Origin: JAFLTL01 sp964389525
GTDB taxonomy: Bacteria; Bacteroidota; Bacteroidia; Bacteroidales; Muribaculaceae
Direction: 5' to 3'
Length of the DNA: 64,000 nucleotides
Assembly: GCA_964389525.1 (NCBI GenBank)
Contig: CAYMEX010000001.1
Location: forward strand, 62,001 to 126,000
Within the stretch, counting starts at the first letter, position 1. Every line of letters starts with the position of its first letter. Below the pieces are notes generated by a model. That model had not been told where the DNA came from. It ran no database searches and saw only the letters and a list, made by a program, of their open reading frames with translations. Positions 1 through 8,853 of the stretch are shown piece after piece. The position numbers and the translations under genes were made by a program.

Positions 1-1
1 T

Positions 2-577
2 GAAGGGATTTACACCCGATTCTGGGATGATATAGCCTTGCAGTACGGCAAAAGCCCGACGCTCGCTCACGACATAAAGGGCACAACACTTACCGACATA
101 CTCGCAACGCATTTTCCCGACCCCGAAACTCAGAAAAAACTCGTCGCACAGATCTGCGACTTCGAGGCCAACATGCAGTACCGTCTTTTTCCGGGAGTGG
201 CTGACTTCCTGTCAGAACTCAGGAAACGCGGCGTCCTGTGCGCGATAGTGACCTCGAGCGACCGCAAGAAAATGGCCTCGCTTGCCATCCAGCAGCCCGC
301 GCTTGCCGCCGGCATGGACACGGTTGTCATTGCCGACGACGTGCAGAGGTCGAAGCCCGATCCGCAAGGCTACCTCCTCGCCGCCAAGCGACTTGGCGTC
401 GCCCCTGACAATTGTGTGGTCTTCGAGGACTCGCTTCAGGGGCTCGAGGCCGGACGCAGGTCGGGAGCAAAAGTCGTGGCGCTTGCCACGACCAACCCGT
501 TTGACCGTGTGGCTCCTCTTGCCGACGTCACAGTGTCGTCGTTCGCTGAGCTTGATGCCGACGCGATAGGTTTTTAA
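2..577 (+). CDS. HAD-family phosphatase, beta-phosphoglucomutase-like (5' partial)
   Basis: The frame is open from the window edge, so the start codon and the N-terminal part carrying the nucleophile Asp motif lie outside; 191 residues are visible. What remains fits the beta-phosphoglucomutase-like branch of HAD hydrolases: motif II VTSS, the motif III lysine in KPDPQGY, and motif IV VVFEDSLQGLEAG. The family moves or removes phosphate on sugar phosphates and similar small cytoplasmic metabolites; the substrate cannot be read from this fragment. The next gene starts 16 bp downstream on the same strand, so the two may share a transcript. Confidence 0.85.
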   Translation, partial: EGIYTRFWDDIALQYGKSPTLAHDIKGTTLTDILATHFPDPETQKKLVAQICDFEANMQYRLFPGVADFLSELRKRGVLCAIVTSSDRKKMASLAIQQPALAAGMDTVVIADDVQRSKPDPQGYLLAAKRLGVAPDNCVVFEDSLQGLEAGRRSGAKVVALATTNPFDRVAPLADVTVSSFAELDADAIGF

Positions 578-593
578 TCAATGTAATAGCAAT

Positions 594-1541
594 ATGATTT
601 CAAGATCGTTACTCTCGATAATATTCTCTGTTGCTGTGTCGGTGGCCGCCATGGCCCAGCAGCAGCTGAAATACAGCAATTTCGACCAGTGGGTCGTGCG
701 TGAGATACCTGAGTCGGGCATTATCGGCGGAAACACCAAGGTGCTCTATGAGATCGGTCCCAACGACACGATCAGAGGAGCCAAAGCCTACACCTCGACA
801 GCCTCTCCATGGGCCACATCCAACGTCTATGCCCGCGTGATGGGCGTGAACAAGGGAAGCGTAGCCGTCTATCCCGACAGGCACGGATCGGGACGCTGCG
901 TCAAACTCACCACCAAGCTCGATTCAGTCAAGGCGTTGCGTCTTGTCAACATCGAGGTGCTCGTGGGCGGATCGATGTTTCTCGGCAAGATGATGGAGCC
1001 GGTGAAATCGACTTCCGACCCCTACAGCAAGATGGAGATGGGCGTGCCGTTCACCGGACGCCCCAAAGCCATGAAATTCGATTACAGGCTGTATATGCCC
1101 GCCGTCGACCACCGCATCATCTGCACCGGGTTCAGCAAGAAAAAAGAAATTGCCGGCCGCGACAGCTCCGAGGTGTTCATCATGCTTCAGCGCCGCTGGG
1201 AGGAAGACGGGAAGATCTACGCCAAGCGGGTCGGCACAGGCCGCGAGCGTTTCTACAAGAACACCGACGGCTGGGTCGAGGGCCACACCCTCGACGTGAA
1301 CTACGGCGACATAACGAAAAAAGCGTTCTACAAACCGTGGATGGGGCTTATACCTGAGGAGAAAAGCTATTACGCTCTTAATAGCAAAGGAAAGATGGTG
1401 CCCGTGCACGAAGTAGGGTGGGACTCACCCGACGCCCGTCCGACCCACATCCTCATCATGGCCTCGGCCGCATGCGGCACCGCCTACGTAGGCACCCCCG
1501 GCCAGACCCTCTGGATCGACAACATCGAGCTTGTATACTGA
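594..1541 (+). CDS. PCMD-domain secreted protein
   Basis: A 315-residue protein with a clear signal peptide (hydrophobic stretch to about residue 20, then AMAQQQ). The rest matches my memory of the putative carbohydrate metabolism domain (PCMD) found in Bacteroidales surface proteins: the opening KYSNFDQWVVR..SGIIGGN, the middle GRPKAMKFDYRLYMP and the closing TPGQTLWIDNIELVY, which resembles a beta-sandwich carbohydrate-binding fold. No catalytic motif is evident. It is probably exported to the periplasm or cell surface and may bind glycans. It ends directly before a hairpin array that could terminate its transcript. Confidence 0.8.
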   Translation: MISRSLLSIIFSVAVSVAAMAQQQLKYSNFDQWVVREIPESGIIGGNTKVLYEIGPNDTIRGAKAYTSTASPWATSNVYARVMGVNKGSVAVYPDRHGSGRCVKLTTKLDSVKALRLVNIEVLVGGSMFLGKMMEPVKSTSDPYSKMEMGVPFTGRPKAMKFDYRLYMPAVDHRIICTGFSKKKEIAGRDSSEVFIMLQRRWEEDGKIYAKRVGTGRERFYKNTDGWVEGHTLDVNYGDITKKAFYKPWMGLIPEEKSYYALNSKGKMVPVHEVGWDSPDARPTHILIMASAACGTAYVGTPGQTLWIDNIELVY

Positions 1542-1577
1542 AAAGACGCCTGCCGTCGTTAAAACCCACACGATCTG

Positions 1578-2085
1578 CCCCACACCACCGCGCTTACCGC
1601 GATGGTGTGGGGTATGATCGTTTCATAGACCACGGCCTCGCAGAGTTCGTTTATCCGGTAGCTCCGACCCCGCGTCTCCCTGTCAGGGCATCGCAGATGC
1701 CGCAACCCGGCGTAGCCGGAGTTTAACCCCATCCTGTGAGCACAGCGAACAGGGTGGGGATCCGTCATCCCTTGCCAACCAGTCTCGCAGAGACTGAACA
1801 GATCCCTCATTTCATTAACGTTGGGCACTTGCGAGCCCCGACATAATGCCTGAAAGACATTTCAAAAAAAGTAGCCGGGTACACCGTCAGGTGTGCCCGG
1901 TAAAAAAGCGCTCATAAAGCGTGTCTGAAAGACACCTTGTTACACATGTCATATATGGGCGCGCTGTCGCGTGCGCAGCCCGTGAAACGGGCGTAACATG
2001 TGCGAGCACCGGGTGAGTGGAACGAACCCGGTGAAATGCGGACTCCCTCACAGAGCTGCAGCGCAGCGACACATGTTCGCGCTTT
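1578..2085 (+). repeat. Hairpin array A
   Basis: A gene-free region between convergent genes, packed with palindromes. In order: 1578-1612 (arms CCCCACACCA/TGGTGTGGGG); 1687-1701 GGCATC-GCA-GATGCC; 1707-1719 CCGGC-GTA-GCCGG; 1727-1759 (outer arms CCCCATCCTGT/ACAGGGTGGGG, tandem GA/GA, inner GC/GC, loop ACA); 1780-1796 CAGTCTC-GCA-GAGACTG; 1845-1861 AATGCCT-GAA-AGACATT; 1875-1900 (11-bp stem, loop GTCA); 1921-1935 GTGTCT-GAA-AGACAC; 1978-1992 GCCCGT-GAA-ACGGGC; 2007-2033 (arms CACCGGGT/ACCCGGTG, tandem GA/GA, inner GT/AC, loop GGA). All listed G..A loops lie on the plus strand. The open frames across this region have no protein features and are not called. Confidence 0.9.
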
Positions 2086-2167
2086 TTGTTTCGCCGCTCC
2101 CGTCGATCATCACCACGTCGGGGGGCGATTGCCTCCGGCACTTTCATTCATAGTCCGGCTTCCGCCG

Positions 2168-2782
2168 TCATTCCTCCACGGCGAGCGGCAGACGGTTCAT
2201 CTCCTCGATATAATCGAGGATCTCCGTTTTGCCACGGCGGTCGACGCTCGACGTGCGGAACACCGGCGGCAGTTCCTCCCACATCTCGAGCAGCGTGGCC
2301 AGATACACCTCCACCGACTTTTTTGCCGCGGTGGACGACATCTTGTCGAGCTTGGTGAACACGATGCTGAAAGGCACGCCGTTCTCGCCCAGCCACTCCA
2401 TGAACTCCATGTCGATGCGCTGTGGCTTGTGGCGTCCGTCGATGAGCAGAAACAGGTTGGTCATCTGTGCGCGGCCGAGTATATACTCCTTTATCATCTT
2501 CTCGAACGCCACGCGGTCGCTCTTGCTGCGCTCGGCATAGCCGTAGCCGGGCAGATCCACGAGATACCACTCGTCGTTGACGAGGAAATAGTTGATCTGT
2601 GCCGTCTTGCCCGGTTTCGACGACGTTTTGGCCAGATCGCTCCGACCTGTGAGCATGTTGATAAGCGACGACTTGCCTACATTGCTTCGCCCGATAAACG
2701 CATATTCGTGGCGCATCTCACCGGCCGGACACTTCTGCAGGTCGGGGCTCGAGGTGATGAAGCGCGCTGTATTCACTATCAT
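2168..2782 (-). CDS. engB: Ribosome-biogenesis GTPase EngB (YihA/YsxC)
   Basis: A 204-residue small GTPase needed for late 50S subunit assembly. Visible motifs: P-loop GRSNVGKS at residues 31-38, switch region GKTAQINYF, G3 DLPGYG at 76-81 and G4 TKLD near 145, in the standard EngB order and length. The frame stays open upstream to 2905, but that stretch is only the hairpin repeats at 2798-2893 read in frame, so I start at the ATG giving MIVNTARF, where family similarity begins. It is last in a run of minus-strand genes and ends against array A. Confidence 0.95.
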   Translation of the reverse strand: MIVNTARFITSSPDLQKCPAGEMRHEYAFIGRSNVGKSSLINMLTGRSDLAKTSSKPGKTAQINYFLVNDEWYLVDLPGYGYAERSKSDRVAFEKMIKEYILGRAQMTNLFLLIDGRHKPQRIDMEFMEWLGENGVPFSIVFTKLDKMSSTAAKKSVEVYLATLLEMWEELPPVFRTSSVDRRGKTEILDYIEEMNRLPLAVEE

Positions 2783-2797
2783 ATATATAATTTTGTA

Positions 2798-2893
2798 GGG
2801 ACGTGCGACAGTACGCCCGGATTGTATGATTATGAGTCTGCATGGGCGTCCGAAAATCCCCTGACCCTGTAGGGACGCACGGCCCGTGCGTCC
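2798..2893. repeat. Two single hairpin modules upstream of engB
   Basis: Two palindromes typical of the dispersed families in this window lie in the spacer between DUF1015 and engB. At 2798-2818 the arms pair around loop GACA (GGG(A)CGTGC / GTACGCCC). At 2873-2893 a perfect 9-bp stem GGACGCACG / CGTGCGTCC closes on GCC. The same two families recur alone or in pairs at 16043, 23738, 29543, 45730, 51536, 58284, 58354 and 59932. Confidence 0.8.
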
Positions 2894-2999
2894 GCCACCA
2901 CGCACACTGATTTTTAAACAAACACAGACGGCAAAAGTGTCGGGTCATATATGCTCCCGGCCCCTTTGCCGTCCTTATTTTCTTATCGGCCTGACGCCG

Positions 3000-4244
3000 T
3001 CATGCCAGCTTGTGGATGACAAGACCCGAGCGCAGCTTGGGCTCGAACCATGTGGTCTTGGGTGGCATGATGTTGCCCGTGTCAGCGATCGTCATGAGCT
3101 GATCCATAGTCACAGGGTACAGCGCGAGCGCCACGGCCATCTCGCCGCTGTCGACGCGACGTTTCAGTTCGCCGAGGCCGCGTATGCCGCCGACAAAATC
3201 GATGCGCTTGTCGCTGCGCAGATCGGTGATGCCGAGTATGTCGCGGAGAATCAGGTCGCTCGACACGGTCACGTCGAGCACACCGATCGGATCCTGGTCG
3301 TTGTATGTCCCGGCCTTGGCCGTGAGCGAGTACCAGCGGCCGCCGAGATACATCGAGAAATTATGAAGCGCGCAGGGGCGGTACACGTCGGTGCCCTTGT
3401 CCTCGACGTCGAAATTCTCGGCGAGGCGCGTCAGAAACTTCTCGGCCGACAGACCGTTGAGATCGCGCACCACGCGGTTGTAGTCGATGATCTTGAGGTG
3501 AGAGGCCGGGAAAGCCACGGCGAGAAAATAGTTGTACTCCTCGTCGCCGCGGTGTGCCGGATTGTTCTGGGCTTTCTCATGCCCCACGAGAGCGGCCGCC
3601 GCGGTGCGGTGATGGCCGTCGGCTATGTAGAGCGAAGGCATCTTGGCGAACTCGCGCGTGATGGTGTCCGTCAGCTCGCTGTCGTCGATCACCCAGAAGT
3701 GGTGCCCGAAACCGTCGGGTGCGGTGAAATCATATTCAGGCTCTGCGGCCGTCACTGTGTCGATCACTCTCTGCAGCTCCGGGTTGTCGGGAAAAGCGAA
3801 GAACACCGGCTCGATGTTGGCGTTGTTGACGCGCACGTGCTTCATGCGGTCCTCCTCCTTGTCGCGGCGGGTGAGTTCATGCTTCTTGATGCGCTCCTCC
3901 ATGTAGTCGGCCACGTTGGCGGCGATCACGATGCCATATTGCGTGCGCCCCTCCATCGTCTGCGCGTAGATGTAGTAGTGCTCCTTCTCGTCCTGCACGA
4001 GCCAGCCATTGTCCTGAAACGCCTGGAAATTTTCTGCGGCCTTCACGTAGACCTTGGGGTCGTGCTCGTCGGTGCCCGGCTCGAAATCGATCTCGGGCTT
4101 GATTATATGATAGAGCGATTTGGGGTTACCCTCAGCCTCCTTGCGGGCCTCCTCTGAGTTCAGCACGTCGTAGGGGCGCGATGCGACCTCGGTCACCATA
4201 CCTTTGGGCGGCCTCACTCCTCTGAAAGGTTTTACTTTAGCCAT
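3000..4244 (-). CDS. DUF1015 family protein
   Basis: A 414-residue cytoplasmic protein of the DUF1015 family. Hallmarks are the N-terminal KPFRGVRPPKG..VASRPYDVL segment, the central SLYIADGHHRTAAAA motif and a C-terminal TTWFEPKLRSGLVIHKL tail; the length is normal for the family. The biochemical role is not established; the conserved GHHR motif suggests a nucleotide- or phosphate-handling site, which is inference. It lies 118 bp downstream of purA on the same strand and could be the tail of the prs-fur-purA operon. Confidence 0.88.
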   Translation of the reverse strand: MAKVKPFRGVRPPKGMVTEVASRPYDVLNSEEARKEAEGNPKSLYHIIKPEIDFEPGTDEHDPKVYVKAAENFQAFQDNGWLVQDEKEHYYIYAQTMEGRTQYGIVIAANVADYMEERIKKHELTRRDKEEDRMKHVRVNNANIEPVFFAFPDNPELQRVIDTVTAAEPEYDFTAPDGFGHHFWVIDDSELTDTITREFAKMPSLYIADGHHRTAAAALVGHEKAQNNPAHRGDEEYNYFLAVAFPASHLKIIDYNRVVRDLNGLSAEKFLTRLAENFDVEDKGTDVYRPCALHNFSMYLGGRWYSLTAKAGTYNDQDPIGVLDVTVSSDLILRDILGITDLRSDKRIDFVGGIRGLGELKRRVDSGEMAVALALYPVTMDQLMTIADTGNIMPPKTTWFEPKLRSGLVIHKLA

Positions 4245-4362
4245 GGCGTATTCGTTTAGAAAAGAGATTTATGTTTTTATGGTATTGATGCGCGTACACG
4301 CGCGACAGGCGCGGGGCTGTGTCAGGGCGGTCTCTGACCGGACGGCACAGCCTCCGCCACGC

Positions 4363-5637
4363 TTATGCGAGTTCTATCGTCTGGCTGCGGTCGGGGCCTA
4401 CCGACACGATCACCACGGGCACACCGAGCTGTTTCTCGATAAACGCCACATAGTCTTTGAACGTCTGAGGCAGATCCTCGGGCTTCGTGGCCTTTGTAAG
4501 ATCTGTCTTCCAGCCGGGCAGAGCGGTGTAGACGGGCTTCACGCGCTCAGGGTCGTCGATGCTGTAGGGGAAGCGGTCGGTGACTTTGCCGTCGATCTCA
4601 TAGGCCGTGCATGCCTTGATCTCGTCGAAGCCGTCGAGCACGTCGCTCTTCATCATTATAAGTTTGGTCACGCCGTTTATCATCACGGCATAGCGCAGAG
4701 CCACGAGGTCGACCCAGCCGCAGCGGCGTTCGCGACCCGTCACGGCGCCATATTCATGCCCTATGTCGCGTATCTTCTTGCCCGTCTCGTCAAACAGCTC
4801 GGTCGGGAACGGTCCGGCACCCACACGCGTGCAGTATGCCTTGAAGATGCCGTAGACATCGCCGATCTTGTTGGGAGCCACGCCGAGACCCGTACATGCG
4901 CCGGCGGCGATGGTGTTCGACGAGGTCACAAACGGGTAGCTGCCGAAGTCGACGTCGAGCATCGTGCCCTGGGCGCCCTCGCAGAGCACCTTTTTACCCT
5001 CGTTGATAAGATCGTTGACAAGAAATTCGCTGTCGACGATCTCATAGGTTTGCAGATACTTCACGGCGTCGAGCCATTCGGCCTCGAGAGCGGGGAGCGA
5101 CGATGTGTCCCACCCCATCATGCCGAGCTGGGCGAGATGACGGTCGCGTGCGGCGGCATACTTCTCCTCGAAATTCTCGAGAGTGTCGCCCAGGCGCAGG
5201 CCGTTGCGGCTCGTCTTGTCGGTATATGTCGGGCCGATGCCCTTGCCGGTCGTGCCGATCTTGCTTTTGCCCTTGGCGTTCTCGTTGGCGGCGTCGAGCA
5301 GGCGGTGGGTCGGCATGATCAGATGTGCCTTGCGAGAGAGGCGAAGCACCTTGCGCAGGTCGACTCCGCTCTTGGCAAGCTCCTCGGCCTCGTTCCTGAA
5401 GAGGATCGGATCGAGCACAACTCCGTTGCCGATTATATTGATCTGGCCGTGCTGAAACACGCCCGACGGTATCGAGCGGAGCACGTATTTCTTTCCGTCA
5501 AACTCAAGTGTGTGTCCGGCGTTGGGGCCTCCCTGAAAGCGGGCGACAGCGTCGTAGCGTGGCGTAAGCACGTCCACGACCTTTCCCTTTCCCTCATCGC
5601 CCCATTGCAAGCCGAGAAGTATGTCGATTTTGCTCAT
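4363..5637 (-). CDS. purA: Adenylosuccinate synthetase
   Basis: Catalyses GTP-dependent condensation of IMP with aspartate, the first committed step to AMP. The 424-residue protein has the family P-loop-like GDEGKGK (residues 13-19), GPNAGHT near 38, the GTTGKGIGPTY segment and the ERRCGWVDLVALRYA helix. Length and motif order are canonical. Its ATG overlaps the stop of the Fur-like gene by 4 bases, and that gene overlaps prs in the same way, so PRPP synthesis, a regulator and AMP synthesis are probably one transcriptional unit. Confidence 0.98.
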   Translation of the reverse strand: MSKIDILLGLQWGDEGKGKVVDVLTPRYDAVARFQGGPNAGHTLEFDGKKYVLRSIPSGVFQHGQINIIGNGVVLDPILFRNEAEELAKSGVDLRKVLRLSRKAHLIMPTHRLLDAANENAKGKSKIGTTGKGIGPTYTDKTSRNGLRLGDTLENFEEKYAAARDRHLAQLGMMGWDTSSLPALEAEWLDAVKYLQTYEIVDSEFLVNDLINEGKKVLCEGAQGTMLDVDFGSYPFVTSSNTIAAGACTGLGVAPNKIGDVYGIFKAYCTRVGAGPFPTELFDETGKKIRDIGHEYGAVTGRERRCGWVDLVALRYAVMINGVTKLIMMKSDVLDGFDEIKACTAYEIDGKVTDRFPYSIDDPERVKPVYTALPGWKTDLTKATKPEDLPQTFKDYVAFIEKQLGVPVVIVSVGPDRSQTIELA

Positions 5638-6134
5638 TTCTTTTTAGATGTCTGGAGTTTTGTTTCCAATTTTCGCCTGCATGACATGCAGAGTCCGTAG
5701 ATATTAACCGAGCATGAAGTCGGGTGAAAGCTTTTGTATCGCTTGGCAAGGAGAGGAGCGATCATAGCCCGGTCGGTCGATGGCTTGACGCGGCCGCAGG
5801 CCGTGCACTCCATGTAGATTTTAACCTGAAAGCCGCGGGTCTGACGCCTGTCTGACCCGGTGGCGTTGAGTGTGTAAACCAGATGCCGGTTGCGGCTTCC
5901 GGCAGGAGCGACGATACCCGCCTCGACAAGAAGCCTGATGGTGTTGACGACCGTGCCGCGCGAAATGATTGTGGCCGGAGAAATGCCGCGGATCATCTCA
6001 TGGACCATATCCACCGAGAAGAGTCCGGGGCATTTCTCTATAGCCTCAAGCACCACATACCGCTCGGGAGTCGACCTCATTCCGCGCGAGACGATGAACT
6101 CACGCAGCCGGGCGGCAGGTGATTCGATCTTCAC
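5634..6134 (-). CDS. Fur-family transcriptional regulator
   Basis: A 166-residue protein with the Fur winged helix (about residues 10-85: RSTPERYVVLEAI..RGTVVNTIRLLVEAGIV) and a C-terminal dimerisation part with two CxxC pairs (CTAC near 112 and CMSC near 150) that would hold the structural zinc. The His-rich regulatory metal site normally just before the first CxxC (a GDHHHH-like run) is absent: the stretch reads SDRRQTRGFQVKIYMECTAC. It may therefore sense something other than iron, or be constitutive. Four-base overlaps with prs and purA suggest a role linked to purine metabolism. Confidence 0.88.
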   Translation of the reverse strand: MKIESPAARLREFIVSRGMRSTPERYVVLEAIEKCPGLFSVDMVHEMIRGISPATIISRGTVVNTIRLLVEAGIVAPAGSRNRHLVYTLNATGSDRRQTRGFQVKIYMECTACGRVKPSTDRAMIAPLLAKRYKSFHPTSCSVNIYGLCMSCRRKLETKLQTSKKK

Positions 6135-7072
6135 TTTATGAGATACTGCGACGATATCGACTCATTCTCGTGCACGCGGCGGATAGTGTCGGCAAAAAGG
6201 CGGGCAACCGACAGGATAGTCACCTTCGGGCAATGCTTTGTGTAAGGTATGCTGTTGGTGAAGATCATCTCGCAGAGCGAGCTGTTGGTGACGCGCTCCG
6301 TGGCCGGATCGCTCATTATGGCGTGCGAGCAGAGAGCTCTCACAGTCTTGGCGCCGTGGCTCATCATCAGGTCGGCGGCCTTGGTGATGGTGCCGGCGGT
6401 GTCAGCCATGTCGTCGACGAGGATCACATTCTTGTCCTTGACGTCGCCGATGACGGTCATTGTGGCCACGACATTGGCCTTGGCGCGCTGCTTGTGGCAG
6501 AGCACGAGCGGCAGATTCAGATATTTCGCGTAGTTGTTGGCGCGTTTCGCACCACCAACGTCAGGCGTGGCGATCACCATGTCCTCGAGGCCGAGCGACT
6601 GGATGTAGGGGATGAACACCGACGAGGCGTAGAGGTGGTCTACGGGGATGTCGAAGAAACCCTGGATCTGGTCGGCATGCAGATCCATCGTGATCACGCG
6701 GTCGACACCGGCGGCACTGAGCATGTCGGCGACAAGCTTGGCGGCGATCGACACACGCGGCTTGTCCTTGCGGTCCTGACGGGCCCAACCGAAATACGGA
6801 ACAACTGCGACGATCGACTTAGCCGAGGCGCGCTTGGCGGCGTCAATCATAAGAAGAAGCTCCATCAGATTGTCACTGTTGGGGAAAGTCGACTGCACGA
6901 GATAGACCTCGCAGCCACGTATCGACTCTTCAAACGAGACCTCAAACTCGCCGTCGGCAAAGTGCTGGATGTTCATTTTGCCCAGCTCGACGCCGAGGTC
7001 TTTACAGATTTCCTCTGCGAGATAGTGCGAGCGTGTGCCCGAAAACACTTTCAAAGGAGGTAATGGCGACAT
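6131..7072 (-). CDS. prs: Ribose-phosphate pyrophosphokinase
   Basis: Makes PRPP from ribose 5-phosphate and ATP, feeding purine, pyrimidine, NAD, histidine and tryptophan synthesis. The 313-residue protein shows the family start LKVFSGTRSHYLAEEI, the catalytic loop region DVGGAKRANNYAK and the PRPP-binding signature NVILVDDMADTAGTI. Length is canonical. It is upstream in an overlapping set with the Fur-like gene and purA, and starts 12 bp after the stop of the amylase gene, so transcription may run through from further upstream. Confidence 0.97.
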   Translation of the reverse strand: MSPLPPLKVFSGTRSHYLAEEICKDLGVELGKMNIQHFADGEFEVSFEESIRGCEVYLVQSTFPNSDNLMELLLMIDAAKRASAKSIVAVVPYFGWARQDRKDKPRVSIAAKLVADMLSAAGVDRVITMDLHADQIQGFFDIPVDHLYASSVFIPYIQSLGLEDMVIATPDVGGAKRANNYAKYLNLPLVLCHKQRAKANVVATMTVIGDVKDKNVILVDDMADTAGTITKAADLMMSHGAKTVRALCSHAIMSDPATERVTNSSLCEMIFTNSIPYTKHCPKVTILSVARLFADTIRRVHENESISSQYLIK

Positions 7073-7084
7073 GTGATATGTTGT

Positions 7085-8851
7085 TTAGTTATTCTTTTTA
7101 TTACGTTTCGTTGTCTCTCTTTTTCTCGTTCTGATGGATGACTTTGCTGGCGCGGGCTTTGTCGTGTCGGGCTGTTGTCCCAGCTTCCACACGACAGCGC
7201 CGTGAGCCGCCACCTTCGTTGCGAACGGCGTCTCATGGTCAACGGTGCGCCGCTCGGTCTCCGAGCCCTCAAGCAGCTCGGTGGCGTCAGTCTCACCCTC
7301 GGCCACGCCGAGCACCTCGAAAGCGTGACGCGGCAAATCTACAGCCACCTCGCATTCCTGATCTGCGAAATTGGCCACAACGAGGATAGCCTCCCCGCCG
7401 GCCGCACGCATGAACGCATACTGGCGGTGCGGGTCGAGATTCTGATAGTTGACATACATCAGATCGAAAAATCCTCCTTCCCTGATGGCCTTCTCGCTGT
7501 TGCAGAGAGTGAGCACGCGACGGTAGAGCCCGCGCAGCGTGCGTTGCCACGGCTCGAGCTTCTCCTCCGAGCATCGCCCCTCGTCGAGCCAGCGGCGAAG
7601 CGTCGGTATGCTCCAGAAGTCAAATATCGTGGTGCGGCCGTCGCGGCCGCTGAATCCTTCGGCATCCTCCCCCTTCTCGCCGAGCTCCTGCCCGGCGTAT
7701 ATCATCATCGGCCCGGTGCCGAGCATAGCCGACACCACAAGCGACGGAGTCACCTGCATGGCGTCGCCCGCATACTGCTCCGATGCGAAACGCTGCTCGT
7801 CGTGGTTCTCGAGGAAATTGAGCAGATGCGCCCCGAGTCCGTCGACACGCTGCCAGCACGAAGTGAGCTGAGCCGCCGACACGTTGGAGCACTGTATCGC
7901 CCTCAGCGTGTCATAGAGGTTCACTTTGTCGTAGAGATAGTCAAATCCGGCACGGTAGATAAACTCGCGGTAGAGACCCGTGTCATAGATCTCGGCGATG
8001 AATATCACGTCAGGGTAGCACTCCTTCACCACCGGTATGGCCCATTCCCAGAACTCCACAGGCACCATGAAGGCCATGTCGCAGCGAAATCCGTCGATAC
8101 CCTTCGACGCCCAGTAGCGGAGTATATGCAGCATCTTCAGCCACACCTGAGGGATAGGGGAGAAGTGCCGCGATCCGTCGCCGTAGTCGATGCCATAGTT
8201 GAGCTTCACGGTCTCATACCAGTCGTTGGCCGAAGGGAAAGCCGTGAAACAGTCGTTGCCCGACGCCTTGGCCGGGAACTCCACATATGCGTCATCACCC
8301 TCGCCGAGCGATATCGACGGCGAGAACTGCTGGCGGGGAAGATAGTAGAAATCGTTGTTGGGAGAGAAAAACATTCCCGGATAGTCCGATTCACCGAAAT
8401 CCTCGATGCCGGTAGGCTTGGCGTCGCTGTGATAGCGCCGTGCCACGTGGTTGGGCACAAAATCCATTATCACCTTCATCCCGGCGTCATGCGTGCGGGC
8501 TACAAGTGCCTCAAACTCATCCATGCGATGCTCCACATCCACCGCTATGTCGGGATCGATGTCATAGTAGTCGGAAATCGCATAGGGGCTTCCCGCACGT
8601 CCTTTCACCACATGGGGGTTGTCGCGCTCGATGCCGTAGGCCGTGTAGTCCACGTCGTGGGCGTGCTCTATGACGCCGGTATACCACACGTGCGTCACGC
8701 CGAGCTCCTTTATGCCATCGAGCACACGGGGCGTGATATCATTCATCTTGCCGGAGCCGTTGCGCTCGATAGTGCCCCACGGCACACACCGCGGGTTGTA
8801 GTTCGTGAAAAGCCTCGGAAGAAGCTGATATATGATCGGTTTCTCTCTCAT
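7085..8851 (-). CDS. GH13 alpha-amylase family protein, cytoplasmic
   Basis: A 588-residue glycoside hydrolase with all four GH13 regions: MDFVPNH, GFRCDMA (nucleophile Asp), FIAEIYD (acid/base Glu) and FLENHDEQR (transition-state Asp), so the catalytic triad is intact. There is no signal peptide, so it should act on internal alpha-glucans or maltooligosaccharides. A basic, Lys/Arg/Thr-rich tail of about 35 residues ends the protein. I chose the ATG at 8851, which follows an AGGAGAG about 9 bases upstream; an upstream ATG at 8875 would overlap the patatin gene. Exact specificity cannot be read. Confidence 0.9.
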   Translation of the reverse strand: MREKPIIYQLLPRLFTNYNPRCVPWGTIERNGSGKMNDITPRVLDGIKELGVTHVWYTGVIEHAHDVDYTAYGIERDNPHVVKGRAGSPYAISDYYDIDPDIAVDVEHRMDEFEALVARTHDAGMKVIMDFVPNHVARRYHSDAKPTGIEDFGESDYPGMFFSPNNDFYYLPRQQFSPSISLGEGDDAYVEFPAKASGNDCFTAFPSANDWYETVKLNYGIDYGDGSRHFSPIPQVWLKMLHILRYWASKGIDGFRCDMAFMVPVEFWEWAIPVVKECYPDVIFIAEIYDTGLYREFIYRAGFDYLYDKVNLYDTLRAIQCSNVSAAQLTSCWQRVDGLGAHLLNFLENHDEQRFASEQYAGDAMQVTPSLVVSAMLGTGPMMIYAGQELGEKGEDAEGFSGRDGRTTIFDFWSIPTLRRWLDEGRCSEEKLEPWQRTLRGLYRRVLTLCNSEKAIREGGFFDLMYVNYQNLDPHRQYAFMRAAGGEAILVVANFADQECEVAVDLPRHAFEVLGVAEGETDATELLEGSETERRTVDHETPFATKVAAHGAVVWKLGQQPDTTKPAPAKSSIRTRKRETTKRNKKNN

Positions 8852-8853
8852 TG

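Noticed and set aside
1578..2085. Structured non-coding RNA or riboswitch
   Set aside because: Modules occur in both orientations and as lone units at gene ends, and triloops of the GNA type favour DNA folding; no known RNA family was recognised. An RNA role cannot be excluded.
2000..2872. A long plus-strand open frame across array A and the engB region
   Set aside because: Most of it is antisense to engB and its start lies in hairpin repeats; no family features.
2783..2905. Extended N-terminus for EngB from an upstream start at 2905
   Set aside because: The extra 41 residues are translated hairpin repeats; EngB proteins begin at the downstream Met.
4204..5700. Very long open frame antisense to purA (498 codons), and similar ones at 2886-4157, 7175-8869 and 51817-53154
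   Set aside because: They mirror strongly coding genes on the other strand; high third-position GC removes stop codons in the antisense frame. The predicted proteins are His/Val/Arg-rich without motifs.
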